This document shows, one piece after another, positions 17,449 to 27,113 of a stretch of DNA of 64,000 nucleotides. The number at the start of each line of letters is the position of its first letter. The first letter of the stretch is position 1. Under the pieces are notes generated by a model. That model did not search any database. It worked only from the letters and a program-made list of their open reading frames with translations, and was not told where the DNA came from. The stretch spans positions 1 through 64,000 of the forward strand of contig NZ_JABUAE010000013.1 in the NCBI RefSeq assembly GCF_013314535.1, read 5' to 3'. The position numbers were made by a program, and so were the translations under genes. This stretch comes from Bacillus sp. Xin1. GTDB lineage: Bacteria > Bacillota > Bacilli > Bacillales > Bacillaceae_G.

Positions 17449-17461
17449 GGCGTAAAAAAAA

Positions 17462-17905
17462 TTACTCAGATGGTAATTCTTTTTTTACACTATGCTTATG
17501 AACACGTGTTATTAGTTTATATAGTGTTTCTTGTTCTTCTTCGTTTAATACATCATTAAAAAATGATGATTGAAATGCAACTTGTTCAGGTAATGCTTTG
17601 TCTAAAATAGATTCAGCTTTGTCTGTAAGACTAATCATTTTCGTTTTCCAATCTTGCTTACGTACAATGTATCCTTCTTTTTCAAGACGCGTTAGCATAC
17701 GCGAAATGCCACCTTGCGTAACTGTAACTTTCTCAGCTAGCTCCATTTGCGTAAGTGGCTGATAAATTCGAATTTGCATGAGTACATCGAATTGAGCAGT
17801 CGTTAAATCAAAGCGTTTTAAAAAATCATTTGATAACTGATTACTTTGGTTTGTAAAACGAATTAAACGTAACCAAATTAACGATCCTATCGTATTTTCA
17901 CGCAC
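17462..17905 (-). CDS. MarR family transcriptional regulator (MhqR-like)
   Basis: A 147-aa winged-helix regulator: [20 protein letters not shown] is the recognition-helix region and [20 protein letters not shown] the wing. It contains no Cys, like MhqR and unlike thiol-sensing OhrR. It is the first gene of an operon with a ring-cleaving dioxygenase, which fits a repressor that responds to quinones or catechols. Two ATCANTTGA sites lie 44-83 bp upstream of its start. Confidence 0.88.
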   Translation of the reverse strand: MRENTIGSLIWLRLIRFTNQSNQLSNDFLKRFDLTTAQFDVLMQIRIYQPLTQMELAEKVTVTQGGISRMLTRLEKEGYIVRKQDWKTKMISLTDKAESILDKALPEQVAFQSSFFNDVLNEEEQETLYKLITRVHKHSVKKELPSE

Positions 17906-17948
17906 TTCGAATACCTCCTCATCACTGATTTCACTATCACTTTACTAC

Positions 17949-17988
17949 TCAACTGATAAAATTGCAAGCAAAAAAATTTATCAATTGA
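17949..17988. promoter_or_regulatory. Putative MarR operator pair upstream of marR
   Basis: TCAACTGAT at 17949 and ATCAATTGA at 17980 are inverted copies of the half-site found upstream of the dioxygenase. They flank the probable promoter of the regulator. Confidence 0.55.
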
Positions 17989-17993
17989 AACCT

Positions 17994-18022
17994 CCATCAG
18001 CAGAATATTCTCCCGCTGATGG
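17994..18022. terminator. Hairpin between marR and the liv operon
   Basis: CCATCAGC / GCTGATGG forms an 8-bp stem downstream of the last liv gene. The T-run is weak, so termination is probable but not certain. Confidence 0.5.
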
Positions 18023-18047
18023 ATAACTCTTACCTAGAGATAAAGTT

Positions 18048-19052
18048 TCATGCGCTATGTTCAACTTCCTTGCCTTTCTCTGTCTTTTTATTTTGTACTA
18101 CCTTTCTTATTTTTTTCACCGTTCCAACCAATCCTGTCGGGAAACCTAATAACACAATAATATAAAGTAACCCAAGGAAAATGGTCCATCTTTCAAAGAT
18201 TGGATACTGCGCCGCCAGTTCTGATAAATAATACTTTAGAGATTCAATAATTCCAGCTCCTGCAATTGCCCCAATTAATGTTCCAACTCCCCCAATCATT
18301 GCCATCAATAGAGCATTCAAAGTCATTTCAATTGAAAAAACAGTTGTATTTACAAAACGTAATGTAATAACAAATAAACCACCGCTAATCGCTGCTACTA
18401 TTCCCGCAACTATACTCGCAATAATTTTATAGTGAAGAACCTTATATCCAAGTGCTTCTACCCGTTGCTCATTTTGCGAAATTGCCTTCAAAACTTTTCC
18501 GATAGAAGATTGAGTAAATAAGCGAAGCAATAAAAAAATCACAAGTAAACATACGAGGGTAATATAGTAAAATGTGAAGCGGTCACGAAACATATCAGGT
18601 ACCCCGAATGTAAAGCCATCTCCTCCATGTGTCACAGCTCGCCATTTTTCAGCCAGTACAAAGAATAATTGAGAAATAGCCAGTGTTAACATTGCATAAA
18701 AATGACTTTTTAATCGTAAAGAGAGCAATCCAATTATATAACTCACTATCGCTGATAATAGAACCGCTATCCCAATGCCCATTAAAAAACTGGTGATCGA
18801 AACTTCTTGTCGATCTAATAAAAGCGCGACACAATACGCACCGATTCCAAAAAACATACAATGACCAAATGAAACAATTCCTGTATATCCAAGAAGAAGA
18901 TCAAAACTCATTGCAAATATAGCAAAGATGAAAATTTGTGTGAACAAAATGAGTAAGCTCCTTGAATCATTTACAAAGGGAAATACACTTAAACAAATCA
19001 ATGCAGCCATCCCCAAATATATCCCACCACGGTTAAATGTACTGTTCACCAT
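18048..19052 (-). CDS. livM: Branched-chain amino acid ABC transporter permease (LivM type)
   Basis: A 334-aa permease with about nine or ten membrane segments. LivM features are DLLLGYTGIVSFGHCMFFGIGA and the loop QNEQRVEALGYKV that contacts the ATPase. It pairs with LivH to import Leu/Ile/Val or related compounds. I chose ATG 19052, one base after the LivH stop and behind AGAAGGGGTGA, which suggests translational coupling. The long C-terminal Lys-rich tail is cytoplasmic. Substrate choice cannot be read from the sequence. Confidence 0.88.
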   Translation of the reverse strand: MVNSTFNRGGIYLGMAALICLSVFPFVNDSRSLLILFTQIFIFAIFAMSFDLLLGYTGIVSFGHCMFFGIGAYCVALLLDRQEVSITSFLMGIGIAVLLSAIVSYIIGLLSLRLKSHFYAMLTLAISQLFFVLAEKWRAVTHGGDGFTFGVPDMFRDRFTFYYITLVCLLVIFLLLRLFTQSSIGKVLKAISQNEQRVEALGYKVLHYKIIASIVAGIVAAISGGLFVITLRFVNTTVFSIEMTLNALLMAMIGGVGTLIGAIAGAGIIESLKYYLSELAAQYPIFERWTIFLGLLYIIVLLGFPTGLVGTVKKIRKVVQNKKTEKGKEVEHSA

Positions 19053-19053
19053 T

Positions 19054-19914
19054 TCACCCCTTCTCACCAACAAGTCCCGTCGGTTTGACTATTAAGAAAA
19101 ACAATAACATTAACATATTGATTGCGAGTGATAAATCAGGTATATAATACGCCGTAAACGCTCCTGCCAATCCAACAATTAAAGATGCAATCGCCGAACC
19201 TTGCACGCTACCTAATCCTCCGATAATGACAACAATAAAAGCTAAAATCGCATACTGCATACCCATTTCAGCAAAAATAACTCCTGAATATGGCGCAAGA
19301 AGAAACCCTCCTAATGCTGCCATTCCAGCTCCTAATAAAAAGACAAATGAAAATATAGCCTTTACGTTGATACCAAGAGCTTGCACCATCTCCTTATCCA
19401 TTACACCAGCACGAATCATAAGACCTATTTTTGTTTTACGTAATAACAACATCAAGCCAATATAGATTATGACTCCAACGATAATGACAAATAAGCGATA
19501 CTTAATTAATATAATTCCATCAAATGTAAAACTCCCTTGTAACCATGATGGTAATTTAGCACTAATTGGATTCGGTCCCCAAAATACTTTTATACATTCA
19601 CTAAGTACGAGCATTCCACCAAGTGTAACGAGAAGTTGACGAACATGATTTCCATAGACCGGACGAATGAGAAATCTTTCTAAAACGAAACCAAGAAACA
19701 TTCCCATCAAAATCGCACCTATTAATGCAAGTACATAACTACCCGTCATGTTGAATAGCCATACCCCCGTAAAAGCCCCCCATGCAAACAATCCACCATG
19801 AGCAAAATTGAGCACACTCATTAAACCGAAAATTAGTGAAAGTCCAGATGCTAATAAGAAAATAAGCATACCTGTCGAAACACCGTTTACAAACAAATTC
19901 ACTAACACATCCAC
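19054..19914 (-). CDS. livH: Branched-chain amino acid ABC transporter permease (LivH type)
   Basis: A 286-aa inner permease with about eight segments. LivH motifs are GLSLIFGLMSVLNFAHGGLF near residue 25 and the coupling loop DKEMVQALGINV near 175; the late GGLGSVQGS is also typical. It sits between the ATPase gene livF and livM in a five-gene minus-strand operon. The ribosome site GGAGGTATAGAAC precedes the ATG. Confidence 0.9.
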   Translation of the reverse strand: MDVLVNLFVNGVSTGMLIFLLASGLSLIFGLMSVLNFAHGGLFAWGAFTGVWLFNMTGSYVLALIGAILMGMFLGFVLERFLIRPVYGNHVRQLLVTLGGMLVLSECIKVFWGPNPISAKLPSWLQGSFTFDGIILIKYRLFVIIVGVIIYIGLMLLLRKTKIGLMIRAGVMDKEMVQALGINVKAIFSFVFLLGAGMAALGGFLLAPYSGVIFAEMGMQYAILAFIVVIIGGLGSVQGSAIASLIVGLAGAFTAYYIPDLSLAINMLMLLFFLIVKPTGLVGEKG

Positions 19915-19940
19915 GTTCTATACCTCCTTCCGTATCAATG

Positions 19941-20645
19941 TTAAGAAATCCCTAAATACTTATGACATGTTTCCTTATCTTCTTTCAGTTCATTCATTGG
20001 GCCGTTGTGCACGACTGTGCCATTATCCATAATGTAAAAATAATCACCTATCTGGCTGGCCATCATAAAATTTTGTTCCACAAGCAAAACTGTTGTTTTC
20101 TCTTTCATTTGCAAAATGGCTGACATTAACTTCTCAATCATAATTGGCGCTAATCCTTTACTCGGCTCATCAATTAATAGCAACCCATCACTATTAATGA
20201 ACGCCCTTGAAATCGCCAGCATTTGCTTTTGTCCTCCGCTCAACAACCCGCTTTTTTTATTCCAATATTGTTTTAAATCTGGAAATAAATCGAGCATCCA
20301 TTCTACTTTTTCCGCGACCTCTATCCCTTTCTTCGCTCCCGCAAGAGCAAATGTTTCTTCTACCGTTAAATCATGAAAAATCCCTTGATTTTCTGGCACA
20401 TAGCCTATTCCTTTTCGCGAAATTAGATGAGTAGATAAACCATGTACTTTTTCATCACAATAATAAATCTCGCCATTAGAAATTCGATGAAACCCCATAA
20501 TTGAACGTAAAGTCGTTGTTTTTCCAGCCCCATTTCTCCCAAATAATACGGTGATCGTTCCTGTCTCAACCTTAAAAGAAACACCTTGCAAAATATGAAA
20601 CTGATCCAAATATGTTTCTATATTATCCACTTTTAATAGTGTCAC
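19941..20645 (-). CDS. livF: ABC transporter ATP-binding protein (LivF type)
   Basis: A 234-aa ATPase. Walker A is GRNGAGKTT, signature LSGGQKQMLAISRA, Walker B LLLIDEPSKGLAP, and the switch motif is VLLVEQN, as in LivF. It hydrolyses ATP for the LivHM permease. Its start lies inside the end of livG (23-bp overlap), which supports coupled translation. Confidence 0.9.
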   Translation of the reverse strand: MTLLKVDNIETYLDQFHILQGVSFKVETGTITVLFGRNGAGKTTTLRSIMGFHRISNGEIYYCDEKVHGLSTHLISRKGIGYVPENQGIFHDLTVEETFALAGAKKGIEVAEKVEWMLDLFPDLKQYWNKKSGLLSGGQKQMLAISRAFINSDGLLLIDEPSKGLAPIMIEKLMSAILQMKEKTTVLLVEQNFMMASQIGDYFYIMDNGTVVHNGPMNELKEDKETCHKYLGIS

Positions 20646-21396
20646 CGTGCAATCCCCCTAAATATGCCGTTTGTACCCGCTCATCCTTCACAATATCCTT
20701 CGGCAATCCTTCCGCTAATAACTCACCATGAAATAATACAATAAGGTGATCTGATAAATGCAAAACCATATCCATTTTGTGTTCGATAAGTACAATCGTA
20801 TTCTCTCGATTTTTCTTTATATTCTCGATTACTTGTAGAATAGCTGGAACTTCCTCAACAGAAATACCCGCTGTCGGTTCATCAAGTAGCAATACATCTG
20901 TTTTGAGTGCTAGCAGCATAGCCAGTTCTAATTTTCTCTTTTCCCCATGTGCTAAATTTTTCGCTAGCACTTCTTCTTTTTCGTGAAGCAATACTGTCTT
21001 CAGAAGACGTCTCGCCTCTCCCATCTGCTGCTTAAATCGCGAGAAGTTTGGAAAAAAACTATAATAATCTTGAGCAAACGACTGTACACTTAAACGTATA
21101 TTTTCAATTACTGTTAACTCTGGAAAAATATTTGTAAGCTGGAAAGAGCGTCCCATCCCAAGGCGAGTTCGCTCTGAAATCGATAACTTTGTAATGTCAC
21201 GTTCTTTAAAATATACCTCACCTTTTGTTGGAGAAATCTGTCCACTTAACAAGTTAAATAGAGTTGTTTTGCCTGCTCCGTTCGGTCCAATGATAGAAAC
21301 TAGCTTTCCTTTTGGTATTGTCAAATTCACATTTTTAATAACATGATGTTCACCAAATGAGACACAAAGATTCCGAGTCTCTAATAAACTCTCCAC
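20623..21396 (-). CDS. livG: ABC transporter ATP-binding protein (LivG type)
   Basis: A 257-aa ATPase with Walker A GPNGAGKTT, LivG-type RSFQLTNIFPELTVIEN, Walker B VLLLDEPTAGIS and the H-loop IVLIEHKMDMV. The likely start is GTG at 21396 (V-E-S-L-L), because GAGGAGGGATAGA directly precedes it; the ATG at 21411 overlaps that ribosome site. It follows the binding-protein gene after a hairpin spacer. Confidence 0.88.
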   Translation of the reverse strand: MESLLETRNLCVSFGEHHVIKNVNLTIPKGKLVSIIGPNGAGKTTLFNLLSGQISPTKGEVYFKERDITKLSISERTRLGMGRSFQLTNIFPELTVIENIRLSVQSFAQDYYSFFPNFSRFKQQMGEARRLLKTVLLHEKEEVLAKNLAHGEKRKLELAMLLALKTDVLLLDEPTAGISVEEVPAILQVIENIKKNRENTIVLIEHKMDMVLHLSDHLIVLFHGELLAEGLPKDIVKDERVQTAYLGGLHGDTIKSG

Positions 21397-21447
21397 TCTA
21401 TCCCTCCTCATAAGGATTTTTTATTATTCATTTCAAAAACTAACTAT

Positions 21448-21474
21448 AAAGAGAGGGGACACCCCTCTCTTTAC
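21448..21474 (-). terminator. Intercistronic hairpin between binding protein and livG
   Basis: AAAGAGAGGGG / CCCCTCTCTTT is a perfect stem without a long T-run. Such hairpins often let a highly expressed binding-protein message outlast its downstream permease genes. Confidence 0.65.
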
Positions 21475-21498
21475 CTTCGGATTAACTAAAAATTCTGA

Positions 21499-22716
21499 TT
21501 ATTTATTTTGGATTGGTGGCTCTGTTTCTTTCATTGTCAGTTCACGCTCTAAAACAGGTACTGGATAATCAACACCATCTTGTTTTTGAAGCGTTATAGA
21601 ATAAAGCGTTTGCAACGCTTGGTGGTCTTTTTCTCTAAATTTCATTTTTCCTTTTGGAGTCTCAAATTCCATTCCTTCCATCTTCTTAATAAGCGTATCA
21701 ACGTCTGTATCACCTTTTGTTTTCTTTAACCCTTCAACGATAGAAATTGCTGCTGACATTCCTCCAGCTGCAAACAAATCTGGAACTGCTCCATTGAAAC
21801 GCTTCTTATGTTCTTCCACTAGCCAATCGTTTACTTTATTTTTCGGAAGTGTATGATAATATACTGAAAATCCTTGCATACCTACTAATGCATCCATCGT
21901 TTTTAATGCCGGTATATCCGGTGCTCCAGTTGAAATTTTAATCCCTTGTGCTTCCACATTCATATCCTTTAATTGCTTCCATGGTGAGTTCGCACCGGCC
22001 CAAACAACAAATAAATAATCTGGTTTTGAACTAATGATGTTCTGAATATTTGCAGTAAAATCAGTGGAATTCGTATCAGCATATTGTTCGTTTACAATAT
22101 TCGCTCCTAGTTTCTTCGCACCCATTTTAAATGCAGCAATTCCTTCCCTACCAAAGGCGTTATCTGGTGCAAACGTTGCAACCTTTACATCTTTCTTAGC
22201 AATTGACGCTGCACCAGCAATTGCATCTTGAGATGAATTTCTACCTGTTCTAAAAATATATTTATTCCAGTTCTTACCTGTAATACTATCTGCAACTGCA
22301 GGTTCAACAACCATTATTTTTTCATATTCTTCCGCTAGTGGTAACACTGCTAATGTATCACTTGAACTCGAGGATCCAACAAGAAAATCAACCTTGTCTT
22401 CCTCTAATAGTTTCGTAGCTTTTTTAACCGCTACATCCGCTTTCGTTTCTGTATCTTCTACAACAAACTTAATCTTCTTTCCTTCTACTTTTCCTGTTCC
22501 ACCTGTTGCATAATCTAATCCTAATTCAAATCCACTTACCGTTTGTTTCCCATATGATTCAAGTGGACCTGTTAACGAAGCAAGAACACCTACCTTAATC
22601 GCCTTCTCATCGTCTGTACTTGCCTTTTTTCCTGCACATCCTGCTGTGACTAACAACGAACCAAGAATACATCCCGTAAACACCATTTTTAGCCACTTAC
22701 GTTTTTTTGCTGACAT
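21499..22716 (-). CDS. livK: Branched-chain amino acid ABC transporter substrate-binding lipoprotein
   Basis: A 405-aa lipoprotein. The signal ends in lipobox LVTAGC (Cys about 28), followed by a type I periplasmic-binding fold: KVGVLASLTGPLESYGKQ, then LVGSSSSSDTLAVLPLAE in the ligand cleft. It is the first gene of the operon and probably captures branched-chain or related amino acids, or another small acid amide. Start ATG 22716 follows GGGGAGG; the ATG at 22731 is itself part of that site. The liv symbols are by similarity only. Confidence 0.88.
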   Translation of the reverse strand: MSAKKRKWLKMVFTGCILGSLLVTAGCAGKKASTDDEKAIKVGVLASLTGPLESYGKQTVSGFELGLDYATGGTGKVEGKKIKFVVEDTETKADVAVKKATKLLEEDKVDFLVGSSSSSDTLAVLPLAEEYEKIMVVEPAVADSITGKNWNKYIFRTGRNSSQDAIAGAASIAKKDVKVATFAPDNAFGREGIAAFKMGAKKLGANIVNEQYADTNSTDFTANIQNIISSKPDYLFVVWAGANSPWKQLKDMNVEAQGIKISTGAPDIPALKTMDALVGMQGFSVYYHTLPKNKVNDWLVEEHKKRFNGAVPDLFAAGGMSAAISIVEGLKKTKGDTDVDTLIKKMEGMEFETPKGKMKFREKDHQALQTLYSITLQKQDGVDYPVPVLERELTMKETEPPIQNK

Positions 22717-23050
22717 TGTGATCCTCCCCATACTTTACTTTCTAATAGAATCAAATACGCCATAGCAGTAAACCATCCGTAATCATGACTTTTCGCTTTT
22801 AACAATGTGAATTAGGCTGTTAATAAAAATTTCTTGAAGTACCTCTACATTCGCCAGACATTTCCAAATCCCTTCCAATGCATTTGTAAATATTCATACA
22901 ATTATTTGAATTATACACCCTAACCTTTGAGCATCTACAATTTAGTAAGCATTTTCCGGTGGTGACTAAATGCTACATCCGCTACCATTTGAATACATGT
23001 CAAACAGCGGAGAATCTATCATTCTCCGCTGTTTGTTTTATATCAACTCA
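22717..23050. other. Intergenic region with bidirectional terminator
   Basis: The left two-thirds should contain the liv promoter, but no clear operator was seen. At 23002-23034 an AACAGCGGAGAAT / ATTCTCCGCTGTT stem with T-rich flanks ends the CobW-type gene. Confidence 0.6.
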
Positions 23051-23974
23051 TTAAAACGCATTATTTTCTAAGCTACTTAACCCTACCTTTAATTGTTGCT
23101 TATCTAAACCTTCACCAATAATCACAAGGTTTGTCGGAAATCCAAAGTCCTGTTCCAATAAAATTGGTACCCCAAATGAATATTGTAATAAATGCGGGTA
23201 CTTATCCCCATGAAATTTTACAAATCCCTTAACTCGATAAATCTCCTGCGGTAAATTGGAAAGCCATTCATATAGTTGATCTTGGTCAATTGATTTTGTA
23301 AATTGATATGTCATCGTTTGTATATGTAAATGCTGCTTCACATGTAATGTTTCATGCTCTTCATTCCCTTTAAATTCCACACCTTCTATATCTCCTAAAG
23401 ATATATTACAATACTGTGTTTTATACAATTTAGCATGTTTATTAATTGCTGCTACTTCTTCTAAAACTTTTTGCTTCTCCTCATCTTTTAATAAATCTGA
23501 TTTATTGATGAGGATATGACTTCCATATTTGATTTGTTCATGTAAAAGTTGTTGAATATTTTTACTTAATGTATCGCGATTTAACCATCTCATCGCATCT
23601 AATACAACAACAATGGACTTCACATCAAGATAAGGAGCTAAAATAGGTGACAAGCATGCATCTAATACTTCAATTGGGTGAGCCACTCCTGTTGTTTCTA
23701 TATAAATGACATCGGGTCTTTCTTGTTGATATAAAGAATGTAATTGAATTTCAAGTTCATCTTTCAATGTACAACAAATGCAGCCTTTTAAAAGTTCTCT
23801 TAAAACATTCTCTTTTCCTATAATATCCGTATCTACTGAGTATTCACCTATTTCATTCATTAAAACAGCTACTTTTCGATTTTTCTTCTTTTCCGCTAAT
23901 AATAGATTTTGTAGCAGTGTTGATTTTCCACTTCCCAAAAAACCACCTAATATATGAATTTCTACTTTACTCAT
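23051..23974 (-). CDS. CobW/COG0523 GTPase, probable zinc metallochaperone
   Basis: A 307-aa G3E GTPase. The P-loop is GGFLGSGKSTLL near residue 9-20, the metal-binding motif GCICC near residue 64-68, and the guanine motif NKSD. It has the CobW C-terminal domain but no long His-rich tail. Proteins of this family hand zinc to client enzymes; ZagA (YciC) of B. subtilis is the model. A near-perfect Zur box lies 38-60 bp upstream, which strongly supports a zinc role and induction by zinc starvation. The start at Met-5 of the longer ORF is a judgement; the true start could be 23986. Confidence 0.85.
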   Translation of the reverse strand: MSKVEIHILGGFLGSGKSTLLQNLLLAEKKKNRKVAVLMNEIGEYSVDTDIIGKENVLRELLKGCICCTLKDELEIQLHSLYQQERPDVIYIETTGVAHPIEVLDACLSPILAPYLDVKSIVVVLDAMRWLNRDTLSKNIQQLLHEQIKYGSHILINKSDLLKDEEKQKVLEEVAAINKHAKLYKTQYCNISLGDIEGVEFKGNEEHETLHVKQHLHIQTMTYQFTKSIDQDQLYEWLSNLPQEIYRVKGFVKFHGDKYPHLLQYSFGVPILLEQDFGFPTNLVIIGEGLDKQQLKVGLSSLENNAF

Positions 23975-24011
23975 ATTACCGACCATCCATTTCTGCGTTT
24001 CTAATATATTT

Positions 24012-24034
24012 TAAAGCGTAATTATTACGATTTA
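24012..24034 (-). promoter_or_regulatory. Zur box
   Basis: The 23-bp site TAAAGCGTAAT-T-ATTACGATTTA is palindromic and differs from the B. subtilis Zur consensus (AAATCGTAATnATTACGATTT) at only about one or two positions. It sits upstream of the CobW-type gene where repression would occur. Confidence 0.85.
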
Positions 24035-24119
24035 TATTTATTATTTTATTAAAACAACTTCTATTTGTAAACAAAACAAGCTCACTATGTTGATTCCCTC
24101 TATATGTTAAGTGATTTAC

Positions 24120-24276
24120 TTTATCCCGCTATTTCAGGACAGTAATACTCCCACCTCAAAATTCGGCGGGAGCAAAGAAGTTAGATGGGAGATAAGCTGC
24201 CCGTAAAAGCCCGATTGGTGAGGGCTAATAATCAGTGGGGAATGAGGAACTCCCACTGATTAAAGTTTCACTTTAT
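24120..24276 (+). repeat. bcr1 repeat
   Basis: A 157-bp copy from TTTATCCCGC to AGTTTCACTTTAT, with the internal CCCGATTGGTGAGGGC and TCAGTGGGGAATGAGG blocks. The TTTAT sequence is present at both ends. Its right end runs into the coding frame of an amine-oxidase fragment and supplies that fragment's stop codon. Confidence 0.85.
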
Positions 24277-24436
24277 CAGCAACCCGAATTCCAGATTTAA
24301 TTGTTCCTAGTATCCAATCATATGTTAACGTTGTATATTCTCTTGCAAAATGTATGCCCCCCGCTGGCAATGTAATATGAGGAAATAATTCGAGTTCTTT
24401 CCCTTGTTCAAAAGCTGTTAATCCTCCGCAAAAGTA
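24260..24436 (-). pseudogene. C-terminal fragment of a flavin amine oxidase
   Basis: The minus strand reads YFCGGLTAFEQGKELELFPH, then LPAGGIHFAREYTTLTYDWI and GTIKSGIRVADK. This is the end of a monoamine or L-amino-acid oxidase, where IHFAGEHTS and GAIESGxRAA are usual. The last codons and stop (VKL-stop) come from the adjacent bcr1. The N-terminal several hundred residues are gone. Confidence 0.72.
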
Positions 24437-24545
24437 TGGATTTTGACTTTAGCTAAGAGATAGCTATGTTTTATTCATTATAATTAATACCTATTTGAAC
24501 GGATATATTTTGAAATACTTGAATATCTTTCATAAAATGTAATAA

Positions 24546-25562
<1,017 letters not shown>

Positions 25563-25584
25563 AATACATACTGATTATGCCTTC

Positions 25585-25619
25585 AAAAAAAGCAATCCAA
25601 AGATATTGGATTGCTTTTT
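25585..25619 (+). terminator. Bidirectional terminator after ldh
   Basis: AAAAAAGCAATCCAA / TTGGATTGCTTTTT is a perfect stem ending in a T-run. It serves ldh and probably the convergent permease gene. Confidence 0.9.
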
Positions 25620-25634
25620 ACATAACTTGAAAAT

Positions 25635-26669
25635 TCATTCTGCATTTGGATAAGATTTCTCTCCATCGTGCACCTCAAGCACGTCAAGTAAGAAAATAAA
25701 GATCGGAATCCCAATAATAAGACCCCATATTCCTAAAAAGTGTTCTGAAAAGATAAGAACCATAAATGTATAAAAGATTGGTAAATTCGTTTTTGCGGAC
25801 ATAAATTTTGGATTTAAGAAATAGCTTTCAATTGCATGAATGACTGTAATAAAAATTAATATGTATACGACATAGGCAATTCCACCGATGTTATACGCAA
25901 TAATACAAAGTGGAAATAATGAAATAATCACACCTGCAACAGGAATGAGTCCTAGTAAGAATACCATGACAGCTAATACAAGAAGTTGTGGAAAACCGAG
26001 AAACACAAGTGCAATCACAGTGAGAATACAATTTACAACAGCTATCAAAAACTGCGCTTCAATCACTTTTCCAAACGACCTCGCAAACCTTTGACCGAAA
26101 TATGTGAGTTCCTCATAAAAGATTCTTAATTTACTCTCCTTAAACTTAGAGGTAAAGCGAATAATGCGCTCCTTTTCTAACAAGAAAAATAAACTCAAAA
26201 TAAGAGAGAGTAAAATTTGCAAACTCAATTTACCAATATTTGCTAAAGATTGGTAAACGACATCTACACCTTGTTCAATATACTTTGAAACTTCCATCTG
26301 ATTAATCGTCGAAAACGCATATCGTATCATTTCATTATCCGGTGGGTTCTGGAAAAAGAGTTTAAACTGATAAATCAATTGTGAAATTTGTATCGTTAAC
26401 ACAGGTAAATATTTATATAGCGTAGTAATAATAAACGTCACTAAAACAATGTATAAAAAAGCGATAATCAATTTTCTATTTATCCGTACAAAACGATTAA
26501 GCTTTTCAGAAATAAACCTTTGAAATCGATCCATTAGAAACGTAAGGATAAAGGTAATCAAAATTAAATTAATCATACTTTTTAGCCCGTATAATATAAG
26601 AGCTAAGATGATTAATACAAGGAACCTCTGGAACCCTCTACTTTGAAAGAAACTTTTCATTTGCATCAT
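25635..26669 (-). CDS. AI-2E family transporter
   Basis: A 344-aa membrane protein of the YdiK/YtvI/TqsA superfamily. There are segments at both ends and a long central amphipathic region (QISQLIYQFKLFFQNPPDNE). The typical PVAGVIISLFPL and VIEAQFLIAVVNC motifs are visible. Family members export varied small solutes or ions, and few have proven autoinducer-2 roles. The ribosome site is weak (GAGAGGAAG far from ATG), and a second ATG lies two codons on. Confidence 0.85.
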   Translation of the reverse strand: MMQMKSFFQSRGFQRFLVLIILALILYGLKSMINLILITFILTFLMDRFQRFISEKLNRFVRINRKLIIAFLYIVLVTFIITTLYKYLPVLTIQISQLIYQFKLFFQNPPDNEMIRYAFSTINQMEVSKYIEQGVDVVYQSLANIGKLSLQILLSLILSLFFLLEKERIIRFTSKFKESKLRIFYEELTYFGQRFARSFGKVIEAQFLIAVVNCILTVIALVFLGFPQLLVLAVMVFLLGLIPVAGVIISLFPLCIIAYNIGGIAYVVYILIFITVIHAIESYFLNPKFMSAKTNLPIFYTFMVLIFSEHFLGIWGLIIGIPIFIFLLDVLEVHDGEKSYPNAE

Positions 26670-27077
26670 TTATTTCAAACTTCCTCTCCCAGTTTCTTTA
26701 TCTTGTTTTATCATGACTAGTTCTATCAATTCCCATAATAAAGTTGCTCTTTACAACATCTTATGACTAAAACTCTTGAATCTTTCTTTTAACTTCGAAA
26801 AGTCCCATTTTCCATCTATATTGTAATATTCTCAAACAACTCCTACTTCGTATATTATTACAACTTTCAAAAGTTCTCCATTCACAACCTTATGAGCTCT
26901 ACCCTTTATATGCAAGCACTCCCTCGTTTCATATAATCCATAGCGACAGAATGCAATTTTTCACTCTTCTTTATATACATTGTGTTCTTGCTAAATCATA
27001 TAATCCCTCTTTATATCTGTACAAGCAAATATAAAGTGCTACGATCCTTTTTCAGTATGCTTAGACATTTTGAAATG
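26670..27077. other. Intergenic region without recognised content
   Basis: About 400 bp of AT-rich sequence between two minus-strand genes. It should hold the promoter of the AI-2E-family gene. I see no repeats, RNA family or truncated gene in it. Confidence 0.5.
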
Positions 27078-27113
27078 AAAAAAGCAAGAGAACCATCTTC
27101 CATTCCTCTTGCT
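27078..27113 (-). terminator. Terminator of the second CNNM gene
   Basis: AAAAGCAAGAGGAA-type stem with its complement (GCAAGAG / CTCTTGC) directly after the stop, with a T-run on the minus strand. Confidence 0.8.
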
